Shown one piece after another: positions 35,168-44,800 of a stretch of DNA of 64,000 nt. Made by a program: the position numbers and the translations under genes. How positions within the stretch are numbered: position 1 is the first letter of the stretch; every line of letters starts with the position of its first letter. The stretch is from NCBI GenBank assembly GCA_027491085.1, contig JAIXWW010000011.1:124001-188000 (forward strand). The letters are read 5' to 3'. This stretch comes from Bacteroidota bacterium. GTDB taxonomy: Bacteria; Bacteroidota; Bacteroidia; UKL13-3. The notes under the pieces are model-generated. The model did no database searches and had not been told where the DNA came from. It saw only the letters and a list, made by a program, of their open reading frames with translations.

Positions 35168-37588
35168 TTAGAATTTGAAATTATAAGTAAATGCTGGAAT
35201 AGGAACTGCAAAAAGCGAGAATTGAACCATTTCTGTAATGGCAGGCGATTTATCGTTAACTCTTGGATATACAGCAAAAGCATTGCGTTTACCCAATAAA
35301 TTATAAACGCCAAATACTATTTCCCACTCATAAGTATATTTCATACGTTTTAAGAAATTGGTTGGCATAATTTCTGGCTGTTTGCGGTCTTTACTTTTTA
35401 CAGTCGCTGTTAAGTCAATCCTAAAAAAATCAGGAATGCGAACATTATTCCTTGGTGCACTTGGGTTTTGAGGAACTTGATATCCTTCAAAAGCAAATTT
35501 ATTAGTAGGTAAATTAACTGGTGTACCGCTACCATAAACCACATTGGTATTGATTGTCCAACGTTTGTTTAAATCATAGCTTACCACCAAGTTTAAATTA
35601 TGCAACTTATCAAAGCGGGTAGGATACCAATCATTGTTATTAATTCTATCTACTTGGCGTTCTGTTCTAGCCAAAGTATAACTAACAAAACCTGTAAGTT
35701 TACCTGTATTTTTCTTCACAAAAAACTCTAAACCATATGCTCTTCCTTTTCCACTCAATATTTGACCTTCAAGGTATGGGTTTAACAACAAATCGGCCCC
35801 ATCAATATAGTCAATTTGATTTTGCATGTCTTTATAATAACCCTCTATGGAAGTTTCGTAATCATTTTTAGTATTACCAAAGTTTTTAAAATAACCTATT
35901 GCCACTTGGTCGGCTATTTGAGGTTTGATATTATTGGTACTTGGTGTCCATACATCTAAAGGGACAGAAGCAGCAGTGTTCGAAATTAAATGAACATATT
36001 GGCTGGTACGCATATAACTGGCTTTTAAACTGCTGCTTGAGTTTAATTCATATTTTACTGCAGCTCTTGGCTCCAAGTTAAAGTAGTTTTGCATAGACTC
36101 AAAGTCTTTGTATTTTTCAATACCAGTCAATATTTTACCAAATGAATTATACTCATTGCTATAAATTTGTTTTTCACCATTACCTATATAATGAAAGGTT
36201 GAAAAGCGTAACCCATAACTTACCGATAACCTGGCATTGATGGTTTGGTCGTTAGAAGCATAAAGTGCATTTTCTAGTGAATATTTGTAAGGCAAATTTA
36301 TATCTTGACGAACACCACCGCTTACAAAACTTGCATTAGCAGGATTAAATTGGTAAAAAATACTTTGACCACCTAAATTAATGGTGTTTTTACTGTTTAA
36401 GTACCATGTAAAATCTTGTTTTAAACTATAGTTAATGATACGTGATGTCCATTTAAATGCATCCTTAGCACCAATATTATCGGTGCCAATTCCATAATCA
36501 TAATTACTGTAAAATGCAGTGGTGTTGCTAAACAACTTACTTTTTATTTCGTGATTCCAACGAGCAGTTAAGGTTTGATTACCCCAATTAAAACCAAACG
36601 AAGAAACACCAAATACATCTCGTCCCATATAGCCCGATAAATAAACTTTATCTTTTTTACCAAGGCTGTAATTTGCTTTCAATGTTAAATCGTAAAAATA
36701 CAGTTGAAAGCCTTTAAAATCTTTATTTCCTGCTAAAAAAGGAGTTGCCAATACATCGCCATAACTTCTTCTTCCTGCAATAATATATGAACCTTTGCCT
36801 TTATTAATTGGCCCTTCTAAAGTTAAACGAGAAAATATCAAACCTATACCGCCCTGTGCCGCAAAATGTTTTTTATTTCCATCTTTTAACCTAACATCTA
36901 AAATGGATGATAAACGACCTCCATATTTGGCATTGATACCGCCCTTAAAAAGTTTAACATCTTTAACAGCATCAGGATTAAAAACCGAAAAGAAACCAAA
37001 TAAATGCGATGAATTATAAACGGGCGCTTCGTCCAGTAAAATTAAATTTTGGTCAATACTTCCTCCACGAACATTAAAACCTGATGCTCCCTCCCCTACT
37101 GTACTTACTCCTGGTAAAAGTTGGATACTTCTTACTAAATCTACCTCGCCCAACAAAGCCGGTATTTTACTAATGGTTTTCATATCTAACTTGTTGGTGG
37201 ACATTTCAGTAGTTTTAATGTTTTCGTTTTTTTTCTCTCCAACTACATTTACTGCCTTTAATTCCTTGTTCTGAGGGACCAATTCAAAACTTATTTTTTG
37301 GTTCGACAATAAATTAATTGTCTGATTGATTGTATTGTAGCCAAGGTATTTAATCGAAACCGTATAACTATTTGGTTCTAGGGTAATGGAATAATAGCCG
37401 TATTCGTTAGTTATAGCGCCTTTACCTGTTTCTTTAACAATTACTGATACGCCAATTAAATCTTCGCCTGATTTGCTATCGCGAACATAGCCGCTTAATA
37501 CTACTTTACCCTTTTGCTGTGCAAAAGTGTTTAAGTTAATAAATAGAATAAAGGAATAAATCAAAAATGATTTTAGGTTAAATTTCAT
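35168..37588 (-). CDS. TonB-dependent outer-membrane receptor
   Basis: An 806-residue receptor. The start at the Met of MKFNLKSFLIYSFILF gives a signal peptide ending in LNTFAQQ. A carboxypeptidase-regulatory-like domain (about 28-110; SGYVRDSKSGEDLIGVSVIV and YGYYSITL) is followed by the plug (about 120-225) with IPALLGEVDLVRSIQLLPG and FNVRGGSIDQNL, then the barrel, ending in FAVPIPAFTYNFKF. Co-transcribed with the DUF4249 lipoprotein. This pair is distinct from the SusC/SusD type: the partner is not a SusD TPR protein. Confidence 0.93.
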   Translation of the reverse strand: MKFNLKSFLIYSFILFINLNTFAQQKGKVVLSGYVRDSKSGEDLIGVSVIVKETGKGAITNEYGYYSITLEPNSYTVSIKYLGYNTINQTINLLSNQKISFELVPQNKELKAVNVVGEKKNENIKTTEMSTNKLDMKTISKIPALLGEVDLVRSIQLLPGVSTVGEGASGFNVRGGSIDQNLILLDEAPVYNSSHLFGFFSVFNPDAVKDVKLFKGGINAKYGGRLSSILDVRLKDGNKKHFAAQGGIGLIFSRLTLEGPINKGKGSYIIAGRRSYGDVLATPFLAGNKDFKGFQLYFYDLTLKANYSLGKKDKVYLSGYMGRDVFGVSSFGFNWGNQTLTARWNHEIKSKLFSNTTAFYSNYDYGIGTDNIGAKDAFKWTSRIINYSLKQDFTWYLNSKNTINLGGQSIFYQFNPANASFVSGGVRQDINLPYKYSLENALYASNDQTINARLSVSYGLRFSTFHYIGNGEKQIYSNEYNSFGKILTGIEKYKDFESMQNYFNLEPRAAVKYELNSSSSLKASYMRTSQYVHLISNTAASVPLDVWTPSTNNIKPQIADQVAIGYFKNFGNTKNDYETSIEGYYKDMQNQIDYIDGADLLLNPYLEGQILSGKGRAYGLEFFVKKNTGKLTGFVSYTLARTERQVDRINNNDWYPTRFDKLHNLNLVVSYDLNKRWTINTNVVYGSGTPVNLPTNKFAFEGYQVPQNPSAPRNNVRIPDFFRIDLTATVKSKDRKQPEIMPTNFLKRMKYTYEWEIVFGVYNLLGKRNAFAVYPRVNDKSPAITEMVQFSLFAVPIPAFTYNFKF

Positions 37589-37753
37589 GTTTTGTGCTTT
37601 TTTTTCGGCCGCAATATTAATGCAGCAATTGGTTAATTGTATTATTTTATATTTAATTTTTGCCAAATTATTGTAAGTGGCTTACTATAAAAATTATTGG
37701 TTAAACAAACTGATATAAGGCTTTGCTTAATAAAACATCAAAAAAAGTCTATT

Positions 37754-39055
37754 TTATTTTTCACTTGTAATTGGAAATTCTACTTTACTAAACTCAACCG
37801 TTTTAAAATTTTTCACCAAACTAATTCCATAATCACTTTTCAGTATATAATTTACTTTGTTAAAATCACCATTTGGAATTTCAAAATTAAAGGTAGATAA
37901 ACTCCCAGTATTATTTGTTATATTCAATTTATAGACAGATGATATTGATTTGGCCAAATCATCCAAATTTACATTTCTAAATTTCAAAACATTCTTACAA
38001 TTAGTGGTACTATTCAAATGAAATGCATATTTTAAACTACTTTTATTAAATAAAACACTATCAAATATATTCATTTCATAAACATCTTGAAATTTAAAAT
38101 TACTCATTATTTTAAAATGGTAAGTTTCTGATAAAAGAGATAATAGTTTATTTGCATTAACTGCTTTCGATTGATTTATCTGTTCAAATTTTATGTTTAT
38201 TTTTTTTGTAAATGAATCGTTGTTATTTGTTTCAATCAAGTCTATATTTTTATCTAACAACTCAGCAATAACAGCATTTAACGAGTAGTTTTCATAAATA
38301 ATTTCATCAGTTCCAATAGTTGAAATTGCCTCATTGTTGCTGTTTTTTTTAACATCCTCAATAATTATTTTATAGTAAGAGGTTGTTTCATTTCTTCGCT
38401 CGGATGGTATGTTAAAAATATATAACATTGGAATAAAAAGGATAGCATTATAAATTGCATGAAACAAAATACTCAAAAAGAAATTATACTTTACCCTAAT
38501 ATACCCTAAGGCCAGTCCTACTATAAATTGCGGCAGCACCAACAAAGGAGAAAACAACAAAATATTGCTTGAAATTTTATAATTTACCAAATGATAAAAT
38601 GCAAATAAAAAAGTTACCAAATAAAAAATGTATAAGTAATATTTATTCCAATTCTTTGTAAAAAATAACCTAACTCTTACTTGTTTTCTTTTGCTACTAA
38701 ATTTTGCAAATAACAATATTGATTTAACAAATACATTATACTTATATCTTAAAGGCAGTCTAAAAACCAATTCTTCAGTAATAGGTGCAACAAGCACTCC
38801 AGTTATTAGAACAAAAGGAAATGGCATATTTTCCATGAGTCTAACAATTGCATGGTCTTTTGTAGAATAAAAGCCAAAATTTTCTAACAAATAATTTATA
38901 GAACCTATAATACCATCCATTAGGAAACAAAAAAGTAATAGGATAATAAAAGTGATTACGATTTGTGTTTTGGTTTGATTGGCTAATTTTTCATCTTTTG
39001 GTTTTTTTAAGAACTGTATAAAATCAAAAAGTGTTTGTTTAAGATGGCTTATCAT
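37754..39055 (-). CDS. CPBP intramembrane protease with C-terminal DUF3738-like domain
   Basis: A 433-residue protein with two halves. The first ~215 residues are a CPBP domain with about seven helices: EELVFR (94-99), the second His in AFYHLVNY and the third in ILFHAIYN. The second half (about 220-433) is not part of the normal family: its end has VYKLNITNNTGSLSTFNFEI then YILKSDYGISLVKNFKTVEFSKVEF, resembling the DUF3738 (soil-associated TIGR03435) pattern of V-D-x-T-G-L-x-x-x-Y-D-F then L-G-L-x-L. The domain would sit outside the membrane. It is a single gene, 76 bp from the divergent ars operon. The fold call is from residue pattern only. Confidence 0.8.
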   Translation of the reverse strand: MISHLKQTLFDFIQFLKKPKDEKLANQTKTQIVITFIILLLFCFLMDGIIGSINYLLENFGFYSTKDHAIVRLMENMPFPFVLITGVLVAPITEELVFRLPLRYKYNVFVKSILLFAKFSSKRKQVRVRLFFTKNWNKYYLYIFYLVTFLFAFYHLVNYKISSNILLFSPLLVLPQFIVGLALGYIRVKYNFFLSILFHAIYNAILFIPMLYIFNIPSERRNETTSYYKIIIEDVKKNSNNEAISTIGTDEIIYENYSLNAVIAELLDKNIDLIETNNNDSFTKKINIKFEQINQSKAVNANKLLSLLSETYHFKIMSNFKFQDVYEMNIFDSVLFNKSSLKYAFHLNSTTNCKNVLKFRNVNLDDLAKSISSVYKLNITNNTGSLSTFNFEIPNGDFNKVNYILKSDYGISLVKNFKTVEFSKVEFPITSEK

Positions 39056-39104
39056 TCTGCTAAAATAAAAAGTTTATTTATAGTTACAATTTAATTATTT
39101 ATCG

Positions 39105-39120
39105 TAATATTGCAATATTA
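39105..39120 (+). promoter_or_regulatory. Likely ArsR operator over the ars promoter
   Basis: Perfect 16-bp palindrome taatattgcaatatta, 11 bp before the arsR ATG. Its left half (TAATATTG) is one base from the -7 consensus TAnnTTTG, so binding would block RNA polymerase, as expected for self-repressing ArsR proteins. Confidence 0.7.
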
Positions 39121-39131
39121 TAATAAATAAA

Positions 39132-39464
39132 ATGGGAGCAAGTAAAACAGAACATTTTTCCGACAAGCAAAATCAAATAGCAGCTATGGCAAAAGCCATT
39201 GGCCATCCTGCACGTGTAGCTATTATCGAATATTTACTTTCAGTTGATACTTGTATTTGTGGCGATATAGTAAATGTTTTGCCTTTGGCTCAGCCAACAG
39301 TTTCGCAACATTTAAAGGAGTTAAAAAATGCTGGAATTATTAAAGGAAGCATTGAAGGAACTGCTATTTGTTACTGTTTAAATCCTGATGCGCTCAGTGT
39401 TTTGGATGCTTTTTTTGCTCACATAACAGTTCACATAAAAAATAAAAACACTAACTGTTGTTAG
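39132..39464 (+). CDS. arsR: ArsR-family arsenite-responsive repressor
   Basis: Winged-helix SmtB/ArsR regulator of 110 residues. The metalloid-binding pair in helix alpha-3 is seen as C41-I-C43 in DTCICGDIV; a C-terminal NCC (109-110) might supply further thiols. Recognition helix QPTVSQHLKELKNAGI, then a beta-wing GSIEGTAICYCLN. It starts just after a palindromic operator and is the first gene of the ars operon; arsenite would release it from DNA. The next gene begins 29 bp after its stop. Confidence 0.93.
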   Translation: MGASKTEHFSDKQNQIAAMAKAIGHPARVAIIEYLLSVDTCICGDIVNVLPLAQPTVSQHLKELKNAGIIKGSIEGTAICYCLNPDALSVLDAFFAHITVHIKNKNTNCC

Positions 39465-39493
39465 TGAAGTGTAAAAATTTAAAAGGTAATAAG

Positions 39494-39964
39494 ATGAAAT
39501 TATCCGAAATAAAAGAAAAGTTAAATACTATTTCAGAAGTAAACTTTGTATTGCCTAATGGCACTCATGTCCCTGCTCATTTTCATGTTACCGAAGTGGG
39601 CGAAATAACCAAACATTTTATTGATTGCGGTGGAACGGTTCGAATAGAAAAAGTGGTTAATTTTCAGTTATGGGAAGCCAACGATTTTGACCATAGGTTA
39701 GCACCACAAAAGTTGTTAAATATTATCCAACTATCGGAAAAGGTATTAAACATTGGTGATTATGAAGTAGAGGTGGAATATCAAACAGAAACTATTGGCA
39801 AGTTCAATATTGATTTTAACGGAACTAATTTTTTATTGGTAAATAAACAAACCAATTGTTTAGCCCAAGACAAATGCCGCATTCCAACTGAAAAATTGAA
39901 AGTTAATTTAAAAGATATAAATAAAACCGAAAGTTGCTGCACTCCTGGTGGAGGTTGTTGCTAG
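39494..39964 (+). CDS. DUF6428 protein with cysteine-rich tail
   Basis: A 156-residue protein of unknown function that lies between arsR and the arsenite pump. The start is the internal ATG of MKLSEIKEKL rather than the ATA-rich frame start 12 codons earlier. Conserved-looking segments: VPAHFHVTEVG (a His pair suited to metal binding), FIDCGG, FQLWEA. It ends SCCTPGGGCC, four cysteines in ten residues, which suggests thiol binding of arsenite. I recognise the family (DUF6428) from its regular position in Bacteroidota ars operons. A chaperone or thiol carrier for As(III) is inference. Confidence 0.8.
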   Translation: MKLSEIKEKLNTISEVNFVLPNGTHVPAHFHVTEVGEITKHFIDCGGTVRIEKVVNFQLWEANDFDHRLAPQKLLNIIQLSEKVLNIGDYEVEVEYQTETIGKFNIDFNGTNFLLVNKQTNCLAQDKCRIPTEKLKVNLKDINKTESCCTPGGGCC

Positions 39965-39993
39965 ATAACTTATAAAACAAGTCAGTTATGCCG

Positions 39994-40010
39994 TCATTCA
40001 GAAGGAATCC
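39994..40010. repeat. Dispersed palindromic repeat (TCATTC-x-GAAGGAATC type), copy 2
   Basis: Matches 9109-9125 at 15 of 17 positions and sits in the 136-bp spacer before the arsenite pump, within the ars operon. An inserted repeat could separate transcript stability of the two halves. Confidence 0.6.
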
Positions 40011-40100
40011 CCTTTCCTTGGCAACCAAATTTAAATTACAAAGTTGATTTATAAAAAAAGGATGCGATTTATATTGAATCATCAAAACATTACAAAAACA

Positions 40101-41168
40101 ATGAATAAAAACACAACCATAGGCAAAGAAAAACGTTTAGGTTTTTTAGACCAATATTTAACTTTATGGATATTTTTAGCCATGGCAGTGGGCGTGTCTA
40201 TTGGTTATTTTATTCCTAATTCGGCTAATTTCATCAATTCGTTTTCAAATGGAATTACCAATATTCCTTTGGCAATTGGATTAATTTTAATGATGTATCC
40301 ACCACTTACCAAAGTAAAATTTGATAAAATTCCAACATTGTTCCAGAATAAAAAATTATTGTTTGTTTCGTTTTTCATCACTTGGATTGTTGGTCCATTT
40401 TTGATGTTTTTCTTAGCAACAACCTTTTTAAAAGATTATCCTGATTACATGACAGGCTTAATCATTATTGGGCTTGCGCCATGTATAGCCATGGTTATAG
40501 TTTGGAATGAGTTGGCTGGTGGAAACAGAGAATATGTGGCAGGTTTAGTAGGAATAAACAGCATTTTACAAGTACTATTTTTTAGTTTATATGCTTATTT
40601 TTATTTGGAAATCATGTTGCCATTATTCGGCTTAAAAGCATTAAATATAAATATTACAATTACAGAAATAGCCAAAACTGTTGGTGTTTATTTAGGAATT
40701 CCATTTGCCTTAGCAGTAATTAGCAAATTGGTTTTAACCAAAACAAAAGGCGAAGAATGGTTCAACAGAAAGTTTATTCCGGCCATTTCACCCATCACAT
40801 TAATTGCTTTACTTTTTACAATTGTAATTATGTTTAGCTTAAAAGGACAAATGATAGTAAGTATACCTTTTGACGTAATTAGAATAGCCATTCCTTTGGT
40901 AATTTTCTTTGCAGTTATGTTTACACTTACCTTTTTTGTTGCCAAGTTCGTTGGAGCTAGTTATGAAGAGAATGCAGCCATATCGTTTACTGCCTCTGGC
41001 AATAATTTTGAATTGGCCATTGCTGTATCTATTGGTGTTTTTGGCATTAATAGCGGTCAAGCATTTGCAGGGGTTATTGGTCCTTTGGTAGAAGTTCCTG
41101 CTTTAATTTTATTGGTAAAATTTGCCTACTATTTAAAACAAAAATTATATAAAAATGAACTTGTATAA
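40101..41168 (+). CDS. arsB: ACR3-family arsenite efflux pump
   Basis: Inner-membrane As(OH)3/H+ antiporter of 355 residues with about ten helices. The ATG of MNKNTTIGKEKRLGFLDQYLTLW is used; the longer frame begins in non-family sequence. Motifs: FLDQYLTLWIFLAMAVGVSIGY, GLILMMYPPLTKVKF, GLAPCIAMVIVWNELAGGN (with the conserved pump cysteine) and FTASGNNFELAIAVSIGVFG. The gene overlaps arsC by 14 bp. Named arsB here by role; the protein is the ACR3 type, unrelated to E. coli ArsB. Confidence 0.95.
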   Translation: MNKNTTIGKEKRLGFLDQYLTLWIFLAMAVGVSIGYFIPNSANFINSFSNGITNIPLAIGLILMMYPPLTKVKFDKIPTLFQNKKLLFVSFFITWIVGPFLMFFLATTFLKDYPDYMTGLIIIGLAPCIAMVIVWNELAGGNREYVAGLVGINSILQVLFFSLYAYFYLEIMLPLFGLKALNINITITEIAKTVGVYLGIPFALAVISKLVLTKTKGEEWFNRKFIPAISPITLIALLFTIVIMFSLKGQMIVSIPFDVIRIAIPLVIFFAVMFTLTFFVAKFVGASYEENAAISFTASGNNFELAIAVSIGVFGINSGQAFAGVIGPLVEVPALILLVKFAYYLKQKLYKNELV

Positions 41169-41781
41169 CAATTTACAACAATCCATTTCAAAACTTGAAC
41201 TTGAGTTTGAATTAATTTCGGAAACCCGAAAGCAAGAATTAAAGAACATAGCTTTAATTATAAAAGAGAGTTTGGTATTATTTGGCAGAGCCGATTTAAC
41301 CGTTATTTGTACTCATAATTCACGCAGAAGTCAGTTAGGGCAATTGTGGATAAAAGTGGCCGCTTTGTATTATGGTATTGAAAACATATATACTTTTTCA
41401 GGAGGAACAGAAGCCACTGCATTTAATATTAGAATGGTGAATGCACTCCATGATTTTGGATTTGAAATAAAAGTTTTAGATGAAACTTTAAATCCTAAAT
41501 ACCACATCAAATTAGCTGATAACGATGACACCATGGATGTTTTATATTCAAAAGTATATAACGAAAGTTACAATCCTCAACAAAACTTTATTGCTTTATT
41601 GGTTTGTAATTCGGCCGATAAAGGCTGCCCAATTGTAGCTGGTGCATTTAAAAGAATCTCTTTGCCATATCTCGACCCCAAAGATTTTGATGATACCAAT
41701 TTAGAAAAAGAAAAATATTTAGAAAAAGTAAATGAAATTGGAAGAGAGATGTTATTCATTTTAAACTATTTTGTAAATTAG
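41155..41781 (+). CDS. arsC: Arsenate reductase-type phosphatase (C-x5-R)
   Basis: A 208-residue low-molecular-weight phosphatase-fold protein that probably reduces arsenate to arsenite for the pump. The P-loop is C52-THNSR-R58-S59. After it come the LMWP-like SGGTEATAFN and the late DPKDFDD with the general-acid Asp. The protein has ~50 residues N-terminal to the P-loop, longer than thioredoxin-type ArsC, and a Cys-Pro pair in DKGCPIVAG that could act in a disulfide cascade; which cysteines shuttle electrons is not shown. Last gene of the ars operon; overlaps the pump by 14 bp. Confidence 0.85.
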   Translation: MNLYNNLQQSISKLELEFELISETRKQELKNIALIIKESLVLFGRADLTVICTHNSRRSQLGQLWIKVAALYYGIENIYTFSGGTEATAFNIRMVNALHDFGFEIKVLDETLNPKYHIKLADNDDTMDVLYSKVYNESYNPQQNFIALLVCNSADKGCPIVAGAFKRISLPYLDPKDFDDTNLEKEKYLEKVNEIGREMLFILNYFVN

Positions 41782-41867
41782 ATTAACTATTTTATAAATA
41801 TTTTAGGTAAAAATTTTGTTTATAACATGTTAAGTGCGACATTTGGTTTACCAATGAACAAAATAAC

Positions 41868-44800
41868 ATGACGAAAACATTACTTACCATTTGCATAATT
41901 TTAAGCACCATTTGCATAACAAGTGCAAGATCAATAAACGTTTCGCCAAGCACTGATGTGGTTATTCAGGCTACTAGTTATTTTCAAAGTTATAATGGAC
42001 AAACTGTCGCCATTTCAGCAGGAAGCAGCCTACAAGTTTATAATACTTTATATGTAAATATTGGTGCTGGCGATACTTTATTGTTAGATGCAACAAATGC
42101 CTCCAATGGATTTTTTGTTAGAAATCCTGTTCAGTTTAAAGGTTTGGTTGGCTCGGTTGGTTTGCCAATTATTATTAAAAACAAAACGAATAAAAAAATG
42201 CAAATAAGCCAATTAAGCGCTAGTAGTAGTTATGGTTTAAACTTTCATTTTTGTTCAAACATAAAAATTTCAGGATTAGAAAATGGTAACAGCTACATGT
42301 TGAGTATTGCTAATTTTGTAAGTACCGGCAGTGCGGGAATTTCTTTTGATAAAGGCACCAAAAATGTAGAAGTTGAGCATGTAGAAATAAGTAATGTTGG
42401 TGCACAAGCAATTTTGTTTAAATCGTGCGAGCCTTATAATGGCTCAAAAGTAGTTACCGATACCGCCTATTTTAGAACTTATGCTACTGCAAATACACTT
42501 GGTAAGGGCAGTTTTCACGACAATTACATTCATAATGTAGGAAATGAAGGTTTTTTTATTGGCTCCACAATTTTTGATATAGGAAACCCAATAATAGTAA
42601 ACATCAATGCAGCTTTTGCAGCAAGTTTACCAACTAATAATGTTTTAAAAAGTGTAAATGGAATTTGGCAATTTACGCCACATTTTGCTGATAGTATTTT
42701 AATTTATAACAACACAACAGATACAACTGGATATGATGGAATACAGGTTTCGATGGCTAAATTTTACCGAGTTTATAATAATAAAGTTAAAAATTGGGCT
42801 ACCAAAAAAATATATGGTCAAAATGCAGGCATTTTTATTGGAACACCAAGTATAGGTGAAACATACAATAACAAAATTATTAATGGAAGTGGTGCGGCAA
42901 TTCAATGTTTTGGAGTAAAAAATAGATTTTTCAATAATGTAATTGTTCGCCCCAATTTAGATAGTAAAGAACCTAATTGGTGGAATATCAATGCTATTTA
43001 TTTCAATGATAAAGCATGTACCAATAATACATTAACTTTATTAGGAATAAACTACACCCAAACTTTATTTGAAGCTGCTCACAATACCCTCATTTTAAAT
43101 AAAAATGATTCAGGTAGAGCATTATTTTTTGTTCAAAATTTTCCTAACCAAACTGTAGCAAAATGCTATAATAATTTAGGTGTTCAAGATCGTAATCCAG
43201 AAATAACAAACGAACAAAATCGTGTGTTAGCCAATCCAATTTTTAGCGCCAATCCAATTCAAACAAATTTTAGTAGCACCAATAATTTTTCAAGTACTGA
43301 CTTACAAACTGTAGGCTTTGTGGATGTATCGGCTGATAATTATGAATTGCTACCTAATTGCCAAGCATGCAGAAATGCGCAACCACTTGGTGCTTCAAAT
43401 TCAATAATAACAAAAGATCTAAACAGTTTATCTCGCACATTCGATTACAAAACAAATTCAACAATTACCAATCCAATTTTTGGTAGTTTTGAAAGTAAAT
43501 CTTACGTAAGTATAACTATACCAAGTGCAATAGAAGTGGTGGTTCAAGCCACTAGTTATTATCAAAGTTATAATCAACAAACTGTGCAAATAGCACCTGG
43601 AAACAGTTTACAAGTTTATAATTACTTATATGTAAATACAACACCAGGAGACACATTACAAATTGACGCCACTAATTTATCAAATGGAATTTATAGCCGA
43701 ACTCCATTAACTTTTCAGGGTTTAACTGGTAATAATTTAGCTCCAATTGTTATAAAAAACAAGAATGGAAAAACTATTCAAATTACACAAGCTAATAGCC
43801 AAAGCAGTTTTGGAATAACATTTAAATTTTGCGAAAGCATAAAAGTTACAGGATTAGAAAATGGACAAAGTTACCGCCTTAAAGTAAATGGTATTTACAG
43901 CGCAGCAGGGATGGGTGTAATTTTTGACAGAGGAACCAAAAACGTAGAACTTTCACATGTTGAAATTTCAAATACAGGAGCACAGGGAGTTCAGTTTAAA
44001 TCTCCTGAACCATATAATAGTTCAAAAATTGTTACAGACACTGCTTATTTTAGACAATATGTAAATTTAGCTACGTTGGGAACAGGAATTTTTTATAACA
44101 ATTACATTCATGATGTAGGAAGTGAAGGATTTTATATTGGCTCCACTTCTTACGATGTTGGAGATGGTGTAGCAGTGACTATTAACCAAAATTTTGCAGC
44201 TAGTTTGCCAAGCAATGGCATTTTAACTTATACCAATGGCGCATGGCGTTTTTTACCACATTTGGCTCAAAATATTCAAGTTTATAATAATAAAGTAGAA
44301 AATACAGGTTGGGATGGAATACAAGTAGCAAGTGCAAAAAACTATACTGTGTATAATAGTAACATAAAAAACTGGGGCCAAAGTAAAACCAATAACCAAA
44401 TGTATGGAATAATTATAGGTTCACCTAGTATGGGTGATGTATATAACAATACCATTAATATAGGGAATGGAAGTGCTATACAATGCTTTGGAATCAGAAA
44501 TCGATTTTTTAACAATTTAATTATTCGTCCAAATTTAGATAGCAAAGAAGCAACTTGGTGGGCTATTAATGCCGTTTATTTATCAGATAAATCATGTACT
44601 CCACAAGTTTTAGAAAGATTAGGCATTACCTACAGTCAAACATTATTTGAAGCTATGCACAATACTATTGTTATGGATAAGAATGATTCGGGTAGAGCAA
44701 TATCCTTTATTCAGAACTTTACTAATAATACCATAGCAAAATGTTACAGCAATTTAGCTGTTAGAGATGCAAATCCTGAAAGTTTAAATACCAATACTGC

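Noticed and set aside
34093..35313. A longer DUF4249 start at 35313
   Set aside because: It would overlap the TonB receptor end by about 145 bp and place 57 residues before the signal peptide and lipobox.
41155..41781. A human-type protein tyrosine phosphatase with signalling role
   Set aside because: The C-x5-R-S loop and gene position in the ars operon fit an arsenate reductase better.
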